A stretch of 64,000 bases of DNA from Corallium rubrum (lineage: Eukaryota > Cnidaria > Anthozoa > Scleralcyonacea > Coralliidae): NCBI GenBank assembly GCA_964035015.1, contig OZ036013.1, forward strand, positions 6,280,501-6,344,500, read 5' to 3'. The translations under genes and the position numbers were made by a program. Shown one piece after another: positions 13,901 through 24,010 of this stretch. Position 1 is the stretch's first letter. Each line of letters starts with the position of its first letter. The notes beneath the pieces were generated by a model, which saw only the letters and a program-made list of their open reading frames with translations, had not been told where the DNA came from and made no database searches.

Positions 13901-16900
13901 TTTCATAATTAGTTTAGTTTTCTCTGGTTTCTTGGTCTATCTCGTATAGATATAATTAGTTTAGTTTTCTCTGGTTTCTTGTAGTAACAATGGACGAATA
14001 AGGGATAGCCCGTACTGGTCCTAATTATATCCAGTATAAATTAAGTTAGTTTAGTTTACTCTGGTTTCCTCTTGTAGCAAGTAGCAACAATGGGCCAATG
14101 AGTTTACTGGACCTCTAGAGAGAAAACTTAAGGTGGCTCCATACAGTTTCTTGAAAAATGGAAAATACAAGTTTGAGAGTCCAAAACACGCACATAAACA
14201 ATTCAAAAAAAGAATAAAACTAAATGTTATGCATAATTAAACAGGTAACAATCGAAAACTGTTACCAAATAAATACCAACAGTTGTTGCTATGGCAACAA
14301 TGACGTTTCAAAATGGCTGCCGTTTACCCTTCAAACTAATTTAATTCGAAAAAAACTTTCGTGACCCCCAATTTGTTTTTCATTAAAACTTTTCTTGATG
14401 TATGAGTAATCAATAGGCCGATTTTAAAAAATTCTGTAGAGCGAATAATTTTTTTTTCCGGAAAAATCATGTTTGTTAATTTTTAAGAAATTTCGTTCTA
14501 CAGAATTTTTTTGAAATCGGCCTATTGATTACTCATACTTCAAGGAAAGTTTTAATGAAAAAAAATTGGGGGTCACCAAAGTTTTTTCCGAATTAAATGA
14601 GTTTGAAGGGTAATTGGCAGCCATTTTGAAACGTCTGTTTCTATTTATTTGATAACAGTTTTTGATTGTCAGTGTGTTTAACTATGCATAACATTTAGTT
14701 TTATTCTTTTTCCGAATTGTTTAATCACGTGTTTTGGCCTCTCAAACTTGTATTTTCCATTTTCCAAGAAATTGTATGGAGCCACCTTAAGATTCGACTG
14801 AAAAGGTTATCTAGTATAAATACAACACACATAAAGTGTACGGAACCACTAAATAGACTTAGTCTCCAATTCTTGTTATTTTCTTATAGACACGTACGCA
14901 ACCGCTGACCAGAGGGGAAATATACCATCTCCTCAGACACCACAGTACGGCGTACCACAAACCCAACCCCAAGCCCAGGCCTTTCCCGCTTATAACTACA
15001 ACTATTACCAACAAAATCAACCCGAAAGCCAACTGACAACCCGCAGTGAAATTCCAGCCCGCAGTGAAGTCCCAGCATATCAGGTCTACTATTAGTTTTA
15101 CTATTTATAAGTCTCCCTGGCCTGGTAAACACTAATAAGCTAGAAACACATTGATAGCTATGATAATAATCACGAAAACGACCTATGATGGACACAATTT
15201 CTGAATTAGTAAGGGTTAAAATACCTATGAAACGAAAATTAATTAAGTCTTTCTTAGTATAAATAAGGTTTGTGGAAACACCACGTAAAATATTTCTTTG
15301 CTAAGCTTTCGGCCTGTTGACTCAGGCCTTCGTCAGAGCAATAATAACAAACTGTTGGCTCACATCATTTATAAATTAAGCAACTGATCAATTAAATCAC
15401 GTAAGAGTACAATGGCGTATCACGTTACTTTTATTAATTAGAAAACAAAATCAAGAATGTTCTCCGAATAGGGCACGCCACGTGCTATTTAATGGCTGTC
15501 CCTCCTGAGAAATAGTGTGATGTTTTGCGATCTCAATGGATTCTCTTGTTCTTCGCGTGAAGTATTGCTTGTCGCTGGCTAAGAGTGATGACTCTTCCCA
15601 CTTAACACGATGGTCATACTTCCAAGCGTGTTTGGCAACAGCAGACTTTTCTTGTTGCGCTTTTATGCAACATGTCTTGTGTTCCTTCATGTTGCATAAA
15701 AGCGCAATAAGAAAAGTCTGCTGTTGCCAAACACGCTTGGAAGTATGACCATCGTGTTAAGTGGGAAGAGTCATCACTCTTAGTCAGCGACAAGCAATAC
15801 TTCACGCGAAGAACAAGAGAATCCATTGAGATCGCAAAACATCACACTATTTCTCAGGAGGGACAGCCATTAAATAGCACGTGGCGTGCCCTATTCGGAG
15901 AACATTCTTGATTTTGTTTTCTAATTAATAAAATTAACGTGATACGCCATTGTATTCTTACGTGATTTAATTGATCAGTTGCTTAATTTATAAATGATGT
16001 GAGCCAACAGTTTGTTATTATTACTCTGATGAAGGCCTGAGTCAACAGGCCGAAAGCTTAGCAAAGAAATATTTTACGTGGTGTTTCCACAAAACTTATT
16101 TATACTACTTTATCGCCATGAAAACGTTCAAATAATTAATTAAGTCTTTCTTATCAATTGAAAAAAAACACTTACAATGTAAAATGACAAAGTAACATCT
16201 TTTGCAGTTTTTCGTTTCCTTGCTTTGTTGGGATATTTGAGTTTGTTTGATATGCAAATTAAACATCTTGACGTCACATTGCATTTGCATAATGAGTTAT
16301 CGGATTATATATTTTGCTATTATCAAATATAATCACTTGAAAATTCTAAACGAATTAATTTGGTTTAATAATAGCAACGATATTTAACTTTCTACAATAA
16401 GTCATTATGAACATGTGATGTCAAAATGTTTAACTTGCATGTTAAAAAGTTGTCAAAACTAAGCAACGAAACGAAGAATTAATGTTACTTTGTTTTTAGG
16501 TGTTTTTTCAATAATAAAAATGATAAAATTAAGTTTACCTAGAACTCATAACATTGTAATAGAAGATCTTTTACAATTTTTTCGTATCTATCTTCGTTTT
16601 CAAAATATTTCAATTTGTTTGTGTGAATGAGATGGTCTCTGACGTCATGAGCAGGGTACAGTATTTTCACACGTAGCAAAATCAATTATATCTCTAAATT
16701 TGTTCAACAAAATCACTTGAAACTGTGCACTTAAAAACGCCTTGTGACGCTGAACATTTCATAACTGATGTTGCTTTGTGTAAAAATACTGTACCCTGCT
16801 CCTGACGTCAGAGCCCATCTCATTTACATATTAAACAAATTGAAACATTTTGCAAACGAAGAAAGACACGAAAAAGTTGTGAATGATGTATTACAATTTT

Positions 16901-18808
16901 TCACGAGTTCTTTCAAATTAAGGTGGCTTGATGGGAATAAATTATAAAAATCATATTTTTTCCTTTAAAACGTTTTGCAGTGTACATTTGTGTCAGTGCT
17001 GATAATTGAGTTTTCACTTGCAGCATTTGTGTATCTGGACAAATTACGTTTATTGTAATATGCGAATTTAATGCAGATTAGATTTTTGAACTCACTACAG
17101 CAACGATTTCTCCCCTCCTGAAAGTCATGGACTGTCTAATACTTTTCAATACTCAAGAGTAACACTAAGGCCGTGCAAGGCACCAGAATGAGGCACAAAT
17201 GTACACTGCAAAACGTTTTAGAGAGAAAAATATGATTTTTTATAATTTATTCCTATCGAGACTTTCAACGCAACAATGTTGCAGCAATCTGTTGCTGGTA
17301 GTACTAACTAATTAATAACCGAGAGTGAGGTCTTTATGGTAAGATATTAAACAGAGGGCTGTATTGACCGAGCGATAGCGAGGTTAATGCGTTCAAGACC
17401 AAGGTTTAATGTTTTGCCGTGAAGACCGAACGGTCGAGGTTATTAAGTTTGTTATATGGCACTTCTTGGTCTTCGCTTCCTTTAACGTCGTCAAACCGCG
17501 GAACTAGCGTTATTTTCTGCTGTTTCTTTCTCGTCTGGATACTAGAATTTACTTTTATAATGTTCATCGTCGTTTATTTCATTTATTTTCGTCGTTTTTC
17601 GGCAATAAAAGTTTCTTATTAGAATTTTTTGTTTGTTTCCATTCGTAGGGCATTAACAATTTTCATAATGCCCGCGGGCATTGCGGAGAAATCTCGCTCT
17701 GTCAGCAACCAATCACAGCGCGTGAATTTACCGGAAATAAGCCGTGCCATATATATAATAATTCACCTTAATAAAGGATTTAACGCTTCTGTTAGAACAA
17801 TGAAATGTGGGTATATATGACATGAGATAAAGGCCCTGTTACACGGTTAGTTGCACACAAAGTAGAATCAGGTTCTACTTTCTGCAACGATATCAGCAAT
17901 TTGTTTCAGTATTGCACCGTGTAACACCCCTCCAACAACTTGTCTCGCAATATTTTGTCTCTCCCCAGTCTAGCTATATCGACGTTAGCCTGGTCCCTGG
18001 TCCAATCAAAGAATATGGGCCAGGTAACCACTAAAGACTTCTGCTTTCCTATTGGTTGAAATTTCGCGCGTTTTTAGTGGCTATGAGTAAAACTGCAATC
18101 GTCATAAGTGGATTTAGCCCTGATGACGCGAGCATGAGATTAGTGGTTACCTGGCCCATATTTCTTTTGAAATTGGGCCAGGGTACCAGGCTATATCGAC
18201 ATCCAAATCATTGGAAAATTGCATCACAACGCGCTGCGTGTAACACCCCCTGCCTTGCAACTGCAGTGATGCATGAGTCATTGCGAGACAAGTTTGCATG
18301 AAAAATTTCACCGTGTATCAGGGCCTTAAAGTGTCTATCACCTCTACAGGGATTTAATATATTTGTGATATTTGGAACATTCTGAGAAGAAATGTAATAT
18401 ATCCCCTCAGACAAAAACTTCATCTTCATGGACTTCTTCACTGTCAAAGTTACTGGATGTGACGTCTACCAGGACTACTTGTGAAATTGAAACAAAAGAA
18501 AACCGGTTTGCAAGTTCTGGTTGACGTCATATCCGGTAACTTTGACAGTGAAAAAGTCCATGAAGGTTAAGTTTTTGTCTGAGAAAATATATTACATTTC
18601 TTCTCAGAATGTTCCAAATATCTTAAATGTATTAAATCCCTGTAGAGGTGATAGGCACTTTAAGGTGTGTTAATCAGCCTGTCACCAACACCATAAATGA
18701 AAAGTTATAAAAAGCATCATATCGTTTTAGGAGCCGTACGAGCAAAACACAATGTACAGTTCAGACATCGTTAAGAAGGACGAAATACCACGACCTAACG
18801 AACAGTAA
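7944..18808 (+). CDS. Secreted Tyr/Gln/Pro-rich protein, five exons, family unknown
   Basis: I do not recognise this gene. Exons are 7944-8061, 11140-11247, 12864-13031, 14890-15083 and 18731-18808. The first three introns are all phase 1 with good sites (GTAAGT, GTAAGT, GTAAGA donors; CAG or TAG acceptors), and the joined frame gives 221 aa. Residues 1-19 (MIFAVRIFVICIGLHQAFA) form a classic signal peptide, so the product should enter the secretory pathway. Next comes a region with two cysteines 24 residues apart in a basic/acidic segment (about residues 40-75), then a low-complexity tail rich in Q, Y, P, N and G. Dibasic KR sites at about residues 30 and 103 could allow processing. The last donor (CAG|GTCTAC) is weak: read-through ends at TAG 15093-15095 and gives 199 aa. 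A skeletal-matrix, mucus or peptide-precursor role is only conjecture. ATG 7944 is chosen because the signal peptide starts there and A is at -3. Confidence 0.75.
8759..10136. mobile_element. hAT-like element in intron 1 of the secreted-protein gene
   Basis: The left end TAGAGGTGTGCATCGGAT and the inverted right end ATCGGATTTGTACACCTCTA match the usual hAT terminus. The flanking octamers CTGTAAAA and CTACAAAA agree at six of eight positions, a decayed 8-bp target duplication. GATCCGATCCG-type subterminal repeats occur inside both ends. The internal open frames (9055-9929) are not a recognisable transposase. Part of the interior (about 9560-9680) resembles 60540-60650, so a second diverged relative exists in the window. 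Confidence 0.75.
11344..11830. repeat. Minisatellite of GGTTATAGTTGTG-type units in intron 2
   Basis: An irregular tandem array of roughly 18-42 bp units (GGTTATAGTTGTGATCATGA and variants). The Val/Met-rich and Thr/Ile-rich open frames it produces on both strands are artefacts of stop-free repeats. Confidence 0.85.
12048..12294. mobile_element. MITE with GACCGTACCGAAAAAGATGG ends
   Basis: Inverted arms of about 50 bp (12048-12102 and 12241-12294) share GACCGTACCGAAAAAGATGG and an inner GTTAAATGTAC-type segment. The 247-bp element lies in intron 2 of the secreted-protein gene and has no coding potential. Confidence 0.75.
12331..12807. mobile_element. Foldback MITE with GC-rich ends
   Basis: The left arm begins near ACTGCAGGTTGCA and carries GACCGCGCCGCGCGCC; the right arm carries the inverted GGCGCGCGGCGCGGTC and ends GCAACCAGCAGTA. 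Inner halves share inverted TCAACTCCTACTTGACAC and AAGTATGAGTTCA motifs. It is non-coding and lies in intron 2. Confidence 0.7.
13054..13238. repeat. Purine-rich GGAAGGAA tract in intron 3
   Basis: An irregular AGG/GGAA microsatellite immediately downstream of exon 3. One strand is almost purely purine. Confidence 0.9.
13691..13875. mobile_element. Palindromic Penelope-type terminal fragment
   Basis: Two inverted arms of about 80 bp share TCGAAATATAGTAAGGTTAG and TACTGCCGAAACAGAGAACG and meet at TTTCTCTCTGACGAAGG. The CTGACGAAGGGCCTTCG..GAAACG core resembles the hammerhead-ribozyme core reported in Penelope-like retroelement termini. A diverged partner lies at 43255-43372, followed by the same ACACTGCCTACGCAGCAC segment. 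The Penelope assignment is inference. Confidence 0.5.
14132..14786. mobile_element. TTAA-flanked palindromic MITE in intron 3
   Basis: TTAA at 14128-14131 and 14787-14790 bounds GGTGGCTCCATACA at one end and its inverse at the other, with inverted similarity running through most of the 655 bp. TTAA duplication is typical of piggyBac and Kolobok elements. A related element starting TTAAGGTGGCT lies at 16918. Confidence 0.75.
15254..16108. mobile_element. Head-to-head pair of Penelope-like 3' ends (perfect palindrome)
   Basis: Arms 15254-15673 and 15689-16108 are almost identical inverted copies around a 15-bp centre. Each arm reads outward as the C-terminal part of a Penelope-like retroelement protein: the right arm (+, about 15690-15911) and left arm (-) both encode AVAKHAWKYDHRVKWEESS and end ALFGEHS. 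This matches the GIY-YIG endonuclease tail of that family (H..HAW...H motif). Beyond the stop each arm carries a CTGAYGAAGGCCTG..CAGGCCGAAA segment resembling a hammerhead-ribozyme core. The reverse transcriptase is absent. It lies in intron 4 of the secreted-protein gene. Confidence 0.7.
16140..16905. repeat. AAGTAACAT-type dispersed repeat with inverted arms
   Basis: Inverted arms at about 16567-16680 and 16780-16905 share TACAGTA, GAGCAGG, TGACGTCA and CATTTACAT motifs. Related segments (AAAGTAACAT followed by TTTTTCGTT) lie at 16185-16215, 33490-33545 and 41560-41600, which defines a family. No coding potential. Confidence 0.55.
16918..17263. mobile_element. TTAAGGTGGCT MITE, second member
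   Basis: The left arm starts TTAAGGTGGCTTGATGGGAA and the right arm (17193-17263) is its inverse, including ACAAATGTACACTGCAAAAC. The right terminus has decayed. It resembles the end of the element at 14132. Confidence 0.65.
17831..18327. mobile_element. MITE with AGGCCCTGTTACACGG ends, hosting a nested insertion
   Basis: AGGCCCTGTTACACGGT at the left and ACCGTGTATCAGGGCCT at the right are inverted, with inner shared GTGTAACACCCC segments. A second element (17986-18193) is inserted inside. It lies in intron 4 of the secreted-protein gene. Confidence 0.65.
17986..18193. mobile_element. TAGCCTGG hairpin MITE with 9-bp target duplication
   Basis: Ends TAGCCTGGTCCCTGGTCCAA and the inverted CCAGGGTACCAGGCTA bound 208 bp. 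The flanks TATCGACGT (17977-17985) and TATCGACAT (18194-18202) are a 9-bp duplication with one mismatch. Duplications of 9-10 bp are typical of Mutator-like elements. This is one of the TAGYCT-type MITEs of the window. Confidence 0.8.
18325..18666. mobile_element. Palindromic MITE in intron 4
   Basis: Inverted arms of about 130 bp share AAAGTG, CACCTCTACAGGGATTTAAT and AACATTCTGAGAAGAAATGT, meeting near 18480-18520. It abuts the previous element and lies just upstream of exon 5 of the secreted-protein gene. Confidence 0.75.
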
Positions 18809-19943
18809 ACAGCTGACACGACCGACTGAACAAAGAGAGACGGACAGGAACTTTAGTTACTTTGCAGGGATAACATATGGACGAGGTCAAAGAAGTGACA
18901 AAGATTTTTGAAAAAAAGTGTGGATAAGAACTCTTTGTTATGAGCAAGAGGCTGTATAGTATAATTTCGTTTTAGTCCAGTCAATCTACCCAGATTTAAA
19001 TAACATACTAGGAAATCAACTTACTGGAAAGTTCAATGGAAAGTGGAAACATGGTGCTTTTGTAGATGCATTGTAAGAAAAACCTGAAGTTTCCACTAAG
19101 TTAATTTCCAGAAACTTTTGGTATGTCATTTTTCAATAATGTATTGAGGTACTGAAGAAACTAAAACCATGCATTTATGTTGCAATTTATTTGATATCAG
19201 ACCGTAGATTGACTAGAGTGGACTATTTGCCACTCAAGGGCAAACCGTTGTGTCTGGCGGAGAGGAAATAATAATTGACAAGGTTCTCACGATTTTCGAA
19301 ATTCCTTAAGTTCTTGAATTTAAGAGAAAGAAATTACGCTCCTGGAAACTTCTTGAAAATTAATAGAGGGCTTTGAAAGTCCTGGAATTTTTCGCTAGCT
19401 ATGCTAACGATAATTTAAGCATGCTGAACTAACTAATTTCAGTTTCTGTTGCTCGCTGGCGATAGATAAACTACTGTATATTGCAAAATGTTACGTAAAA
19501 GTTGAACTTAATTTTCAGCAGAATAAAAAAGAATATTTTTTTGAACATTATACGATTCTTGAATTTCTCATAAAAGGTCCCTGAAATTCCTGGGAAAATT
19601 ATGGAATTTTATGTTTTTTGAAAGGTTTTCCAACGAGCTTTAAAAGTGAAATGCAACGTCAAAACAGCTTTACGTTATCTTAAAGTATATTATGAAGTTA
19701 CTAAGTTGACAAAGTTTTGTTGAGAAATTCGGCGTATAGTTCAGGAATTAGCTTTTAAAAACTTTAGAAATGTACTTCCAAGCATGTAAGTCAATTTACC
19801 TTACACGAGTGAAATTAAAAGTTACATTAAATTGCAAGCAATACAAGTTAAATATATAAGTATAGATATAAATATAGTAATATAAAAAGGGTTCTTGCAT
19901 CTCACACGACTTTAAGACATTTTTCGTTTTTATTCCGACTATT
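18809..19943. other. Downstream of the secreted-protein gene; no further gene seen
   Basis: The first AATAAA downstream of the stop that I noticed is near 19523. A weak inverted repeat (AGTCCAGTCAATCTAC near 18975 against GTAGATTGACTAGAGTGGACT near 19206) suggests a degraded element of about 250 bp. Nothing else is recognisable. Confidence 0.4.
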
Positions 19944-20426
19944 TTAGGTCTTGTGCTAAACGTCGCACAATAGACGAATTTAATTCGAATTAAGTTCGTG
20001 GGCAATGCAACGTCGAGTTAACGTGTCCAGGTAAAAACAATTTATATTGGACTGAAATTCGACGTTTGAGCTAGCCTGTGTTCCAGTCCACTGCGCTACG
20101 CCTCGCGGGCTTTCCAAAAATATGTGTGTCGGCGCCTGGGGACTAAACGGTGTTTGTAGCGCAGTGGACTGGAACACAGGCCACGTTTGAGCCTGAAAAC
20201 GATTCCTTGAAAACCTGGCGCCGTGAATTGTCCCAGGCAGAAGAGAAACATTTAATTCGCATGACGCGACGATAATTCGTCGTGTAACTCGAACACGCAT
20301 TATCGTCCTTATCCGTCTGCCTCAGACGTGTGTCGAATACGTCGCAGTTTCGTCGAATAAAATTCAAACAATTAAATTCGTCTGAATTAAACTCGTCTAT
20401 TGTGCGACGTTTAGCGCAGGCCTAAG
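19944..20426. mobile_element. MITE with TTAGGTCTTGTGCTAAACGTC ends, hosting a nested insertion
   Basis: The left end TAGGTCTTGTGCTAAACGTC and the right end, the inverse of TAGGCCTGCGCTAAACGTCG, share about 45 bp continuing into GCACAATAGACGA. The element at 20072-20182 is inserted inside it. Non-coding. Confidence 0.7.
20072..20182. mobile_element. TAGCCTGT hairpin MITE with 10-bp target duplication
   Basis: Arms containing CCTGTGTTCCAGTCCACTGC and its exact inverse bound 111 bp. The host sequence ACGTTTGAGC is repeated perfectly at 20062-20071 and 20083... more exactly at 20183-20192. The terminus TAGCCTGTG matches the TAGYCT set at 17986, 30630, 43409 and 60826. Confidence 0.8.
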
Positions 20427-20621
20427 TTTTCCATAGTAATTTCTAGTATTTAATTAAAACGTTCTTTCTATTACAGTATGCCATTTTTGAGTAATGACCA
20501 CTTCGGTGCAATCAACAAAAGCATTTCCAAAAATGCGCCACGTTTTTCTAATAGTGTATCCGATAGGCATATTTATATATATGGGACTATGATTCCGTCT
20601 TGACATTTGCGCCGGCGTTGA

Positions 20622-20966
20622 CAGTAGGGACGTAGCCGGGATTTTGAAATGGGGTAGCCGAAATCCCAAAAAAATTTAGGGGTGTCCGGGGGCATGGGAA
20701 ATTTTGAAATCGAGAGTCGCTGAAATGCCATTTCCTGGCTTTTGGAGGAAGATTTTACGGACTCTAAAGTTGAAAAACGTCATATAAAATACTCAAAACA
20801 CGCAAATGTCACATAGATACTCAAAATGCATACACTCAGTAGATTGAATACACCGTTTACAGTTTATTTCCTGATACAATTGATATTGCATCAGTTTTGT
20901 AGTTACATGTCTGTCGTTTTATATCAATAGGGGAGGAGCCGCGGCTCCCCCCTGGCTACGTCCCTG
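20622..20966. mobile_element. hAT-like element with G-rich ends, member 2
   Basis: CAGTAGGGACGTAGCCGGG at the left and the inverted CCTGGCTACGTCCCTG at the right. The interior repeats the GAAATGCCATTTCCTGGC segment of the element at 4531. No target duplication is visible and no transposase is present. Confidence 0.6.
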
Positions 20967-21261
20967 GAGTACGACCGCAACTTCAGCGACGACGTCTTTT
21001 AAAACAAAGAATTTTAGTTGCGAAACAGAATGAATAATTTTTCGTCCCTAGAGTAACCCCAACACCGTCCTGAAGCATTTTCACGTCTTCAGAACGAGGG
21101 ACCTGACGATTCTAGGACGACGGCAGCGGTTAAATTTTATAAATAAAATAAGTCACGGTTAACTGACTATTATAGTTTATTTCTAAAACTGGTTTAATGA
21201 CTTCCAAAATGCCCCATCACTCCTAAAAATGATTGTAGTGTCTGTATTGAATAATCGCTTC

Positions 21262-21626
21262 CAGGGGTGTAGGAAGGAGGGGGGCCGCCCCCCCCCCCAA
21301 TATTTTATAAAGGGCGGCCGGAATAGCTTTCGGGGCCCCCAAAAATAATTGAATTTAAAAAAATTGCATTATAAGTGTGACTTCGATTGCGCTGATCGGC
21401 CAATTAAAAATAATCCATCCTGACTCACGGATAGCAAGAGACTCACAAATTATAATGAAAGAATTAATGAAGGGCCTAACGAAAGAGGTAGAGGAGACTC
21501 TGAAAATGCCATTTCCGACGATCTAGAGACTCCAAATTTTCAAAATTTTGCCGCTCGGCGCCAACCATGGGTGGCGCCTCGTGGGAGTCGGCCCCCCCTA
21601 AGTTTATCAAGCTTCCTACGCCCCTG
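21262..21626. mobile_element. hAT-like element with G-rich ends, member 3, with 8-bp target duplication
   Basis: CAGGGGTGTAGGAAG at the left and CTTCCTACGCCCCTG at the right are perfect inverted ends. The octamer ATCGCTTC is present on both sides (21254-21261 and 21627-21634). An 8-bp duplication with CAGGG-type ends fits hAT. Poly-C and poly-G runs lie just inside the ends, and the AATGCCATTTCC segment marks the family. Confidence 0.85.
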
Positions 21627-21639
21627 ATCGCTTCAATTC

Positions 21640-23715
21640 AAATCAACACATGAGAAACACGCAAATAGAAGACAACACATGAACTCAAGGCAACGTTACT
21701 TTATTCAAAAATCTTTCGTATTTTATTAATTTTAGCTTATTTAGCCATATATTTGAAATATGTTACCGTTAAAAGGCCCGCAGTGCACTAACCTGTCACA
21801 ACCTAAGATTGGGCCGCTGTGTTGGAAATGATCCAGGTAAGGGTTTGTGTTGTCAGGTACAAAAGTGGTGCATATTGGACGGTATATTGTTGCCTGCTCT
21901 ACGCGCAACAAAAATATTACACTACTAGAAATACATGAATGCAACAACCCCTCGCTGGCTTAAATGCTTTTTTGAAACACCCCCCACCCACCTACCCACC
22001 CTGATTAAAATAAGCACTGATGTACAGCCAATATAAAAACAAACAGATACAGTATATAAACAAATGATAATCCTCAAATTCTACATATCAAAGCAAAACT
22101 TAGATTTCATTATTAAATTCTGGTTGTACAAAATATGTTTTTAGGAGGTTTCAAAAGGGATTATTTTAACAAGCTTTAAATGGCTTCTCTATATATATAC
22201 ATGCATGTTTTGCAAAGGCAGAATTAAAAGTCAACAGCTCAAAAATTACATTTAAAATAGAGTCCAAGATAAAAACAATTCGCTAGAATCAGATTCTAGA
22301 AGGAAGTATTAAACAGACAACGTTTCAGTCGAAAATTTGGAAATACAGCCAAAAAAATCGTCAAAGCCCATGAGTATTTACATGTAATAATACATTTAAG
22401 CTTTATATAAAGATGTGTTTTACTTTTAAGTTAGCTTTAATTAAGCTGATTTATGGTTTGGACGAGCAAAGGGAAAGCATGAAAACGTGAAGCTGTATAT
22501 TGTTTAGGTTAATAAGCGAAAACATGAAAACAACAAGAATCCTACCGTATTTTGACCACGGAGTTACTACAAACACTGCAAATTATTCAGATCGAGTTTT
22601 TGTTTACCATAATGGCGTTTGGTTTCTTCAAGTTCTCTGGTTTCTCTTCAAGATACAGTTGTTTGTATCCTTCTTTTCTTTGTGCTCCATTCCGTTTCGT
22701 TTAAATAAACGAAGGCAAAATACTATTTGCTTGAGAGTTTATAGTTTTCTTCGTCGCTGTCAATTCTTACCGCGTGACACCGTACCAAACATATATATAA
22801 ATATACATATATATATATAAACTATTTCCCAGATTTCCTCTCCCTCGCTTTTTCTACACGCGTGTAAAATGGACTCCACGCGTGTCGAGATCAGCACCCT
22901 CACCGGGCTCCGGGCCTTCGGCCCTCCGCCCGGCTCGGGGAAAAAGCTGTAAAAAAGCTAGTCGTCCGTGAAAATGGTCCATATTATATCAAGCGCGTGG
23001 GTCTGGTACGAGAGTGAGTTTTTCCCGCCAAAGGTATCCAAAGTATGCGCAGTGCTAAGTTTTTAGGTTTCATCTTGCTCGAACGTTTGTTATCGTTTCT
23101 CGTCGCCAGAAAAAGGTAAGTTTTGCTTACAGATAACGTGTTATTTCAGTACATTCTACTACAAGCGTTATATAACCAGTTCGTCTCGCTTGCTTTTTTA
23201 TTGGTTGCATGGTCTCGGGTTTGGCTTTTGGTTTGGCCATCTTGTGCTATAATCCTATAATAGGTTGTGTTGACTGGCTTCTTCTAAAGATAGTGCACTA
23301 TAATAATATACTGTGTTAACTGTATTTTCTTTTTATAAACGGTCTACATTTGAATTTTCAGCTAACCATTTCTACCCAGCGTGTATTTATTTTATTTTTA
23401 AACTAACAACGTAAACAACACGCGAGAGGTTGTAGTGCATGTGTCTAGTTCACTGGTATTTTAATATACTTGTATTATTACAATATTAGCTGTAAAGTAC
23501 TTTGTTTCTACTGGAGTACTCGACGCTAAAAATATTTGGCATTTCAGTCGAGTAAACTGCATGTTACATGCATTTTACTCGACTGAATTATTCTAGATAT
23601 ATTTGGTGCCGAAAGTTCCGAATGCATCGCTAGATGCTAGCTTGTCAATACTATTGTTCATTTTTTTAAGTCTTGAATCTTATTCCTCGTATAAACTAAT
23701 TTGAAAACATTGCTG
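21640..23715. other. No recognisable gene
   Basis: Short open frames (for example 21741-21947 and 22500-22820) lack homology I recognise. There is a small AT microsatellite near 22790-22820 and a GC-rich hairpin-prone stretch (GGGCCTTCGGCCC) near 22910. A possible donor (AAAAAG|GTAAGT) at about 23116 downstream of a CpG-containing segment could mark a first non-coding exon, but I cannot connect it to anything. Confidence 0.35.
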
Positions 23716-24010
23716 CAGTCGAACCTCTTGAGCAGACTATTAAACAGAAGTGCTTAAGAAAGGTGTTGGCTTAATTAAGAGAGGTCCAATTGACAGAGGT
23801 GCTTGCTTGAGAGGTGCTCAACAAAAGTGTCCCTTTAAGAGAGGTGTCTACAGAGGTGTTGTCTCCTAAGAGGAATTAAGTGTCCATGTAACAGATGTCT
23901 GCTTAAAGTGTCCCCCCTTCATGCTTAACAGGTGCTTAAACTTGGGAGGTGGTGTTGTGGGAGAGGTGTCCCTTCAGAGACTGCTTAAGTCTTGGCTTAA
24001 AAGTTTTTTG
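23716..24010. repeat. pogo-type terminal array, one end only
   Basis: CAGTCGAACCTCTTGAGCAG is followed by many imperfect AAGAGAGGTG-type subrepeats. The start matches the pogo-like end at 3118. I could not find a matching right end, so this is probably a truncated or diverged relative. Confidence 0.5.

Larger units (their letters stand above)
13386..14880. repeat. Diverged ~125-bp tandem repeat in intron 3, split by two insertions
   Basis: Several diverged units contain ACCAATGAG, a CTAGAGAGAAC motif, GGTTATCCA and AGTTTACTCTGGTTT in the same order (near 13386, 13500, 13620, 13910, 14040, 14790). The array is interrupted by the palindrome at 13691-13875 and the TTAA element at 14132-14786, so it predates both insertions. 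Confidence 0.7.
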
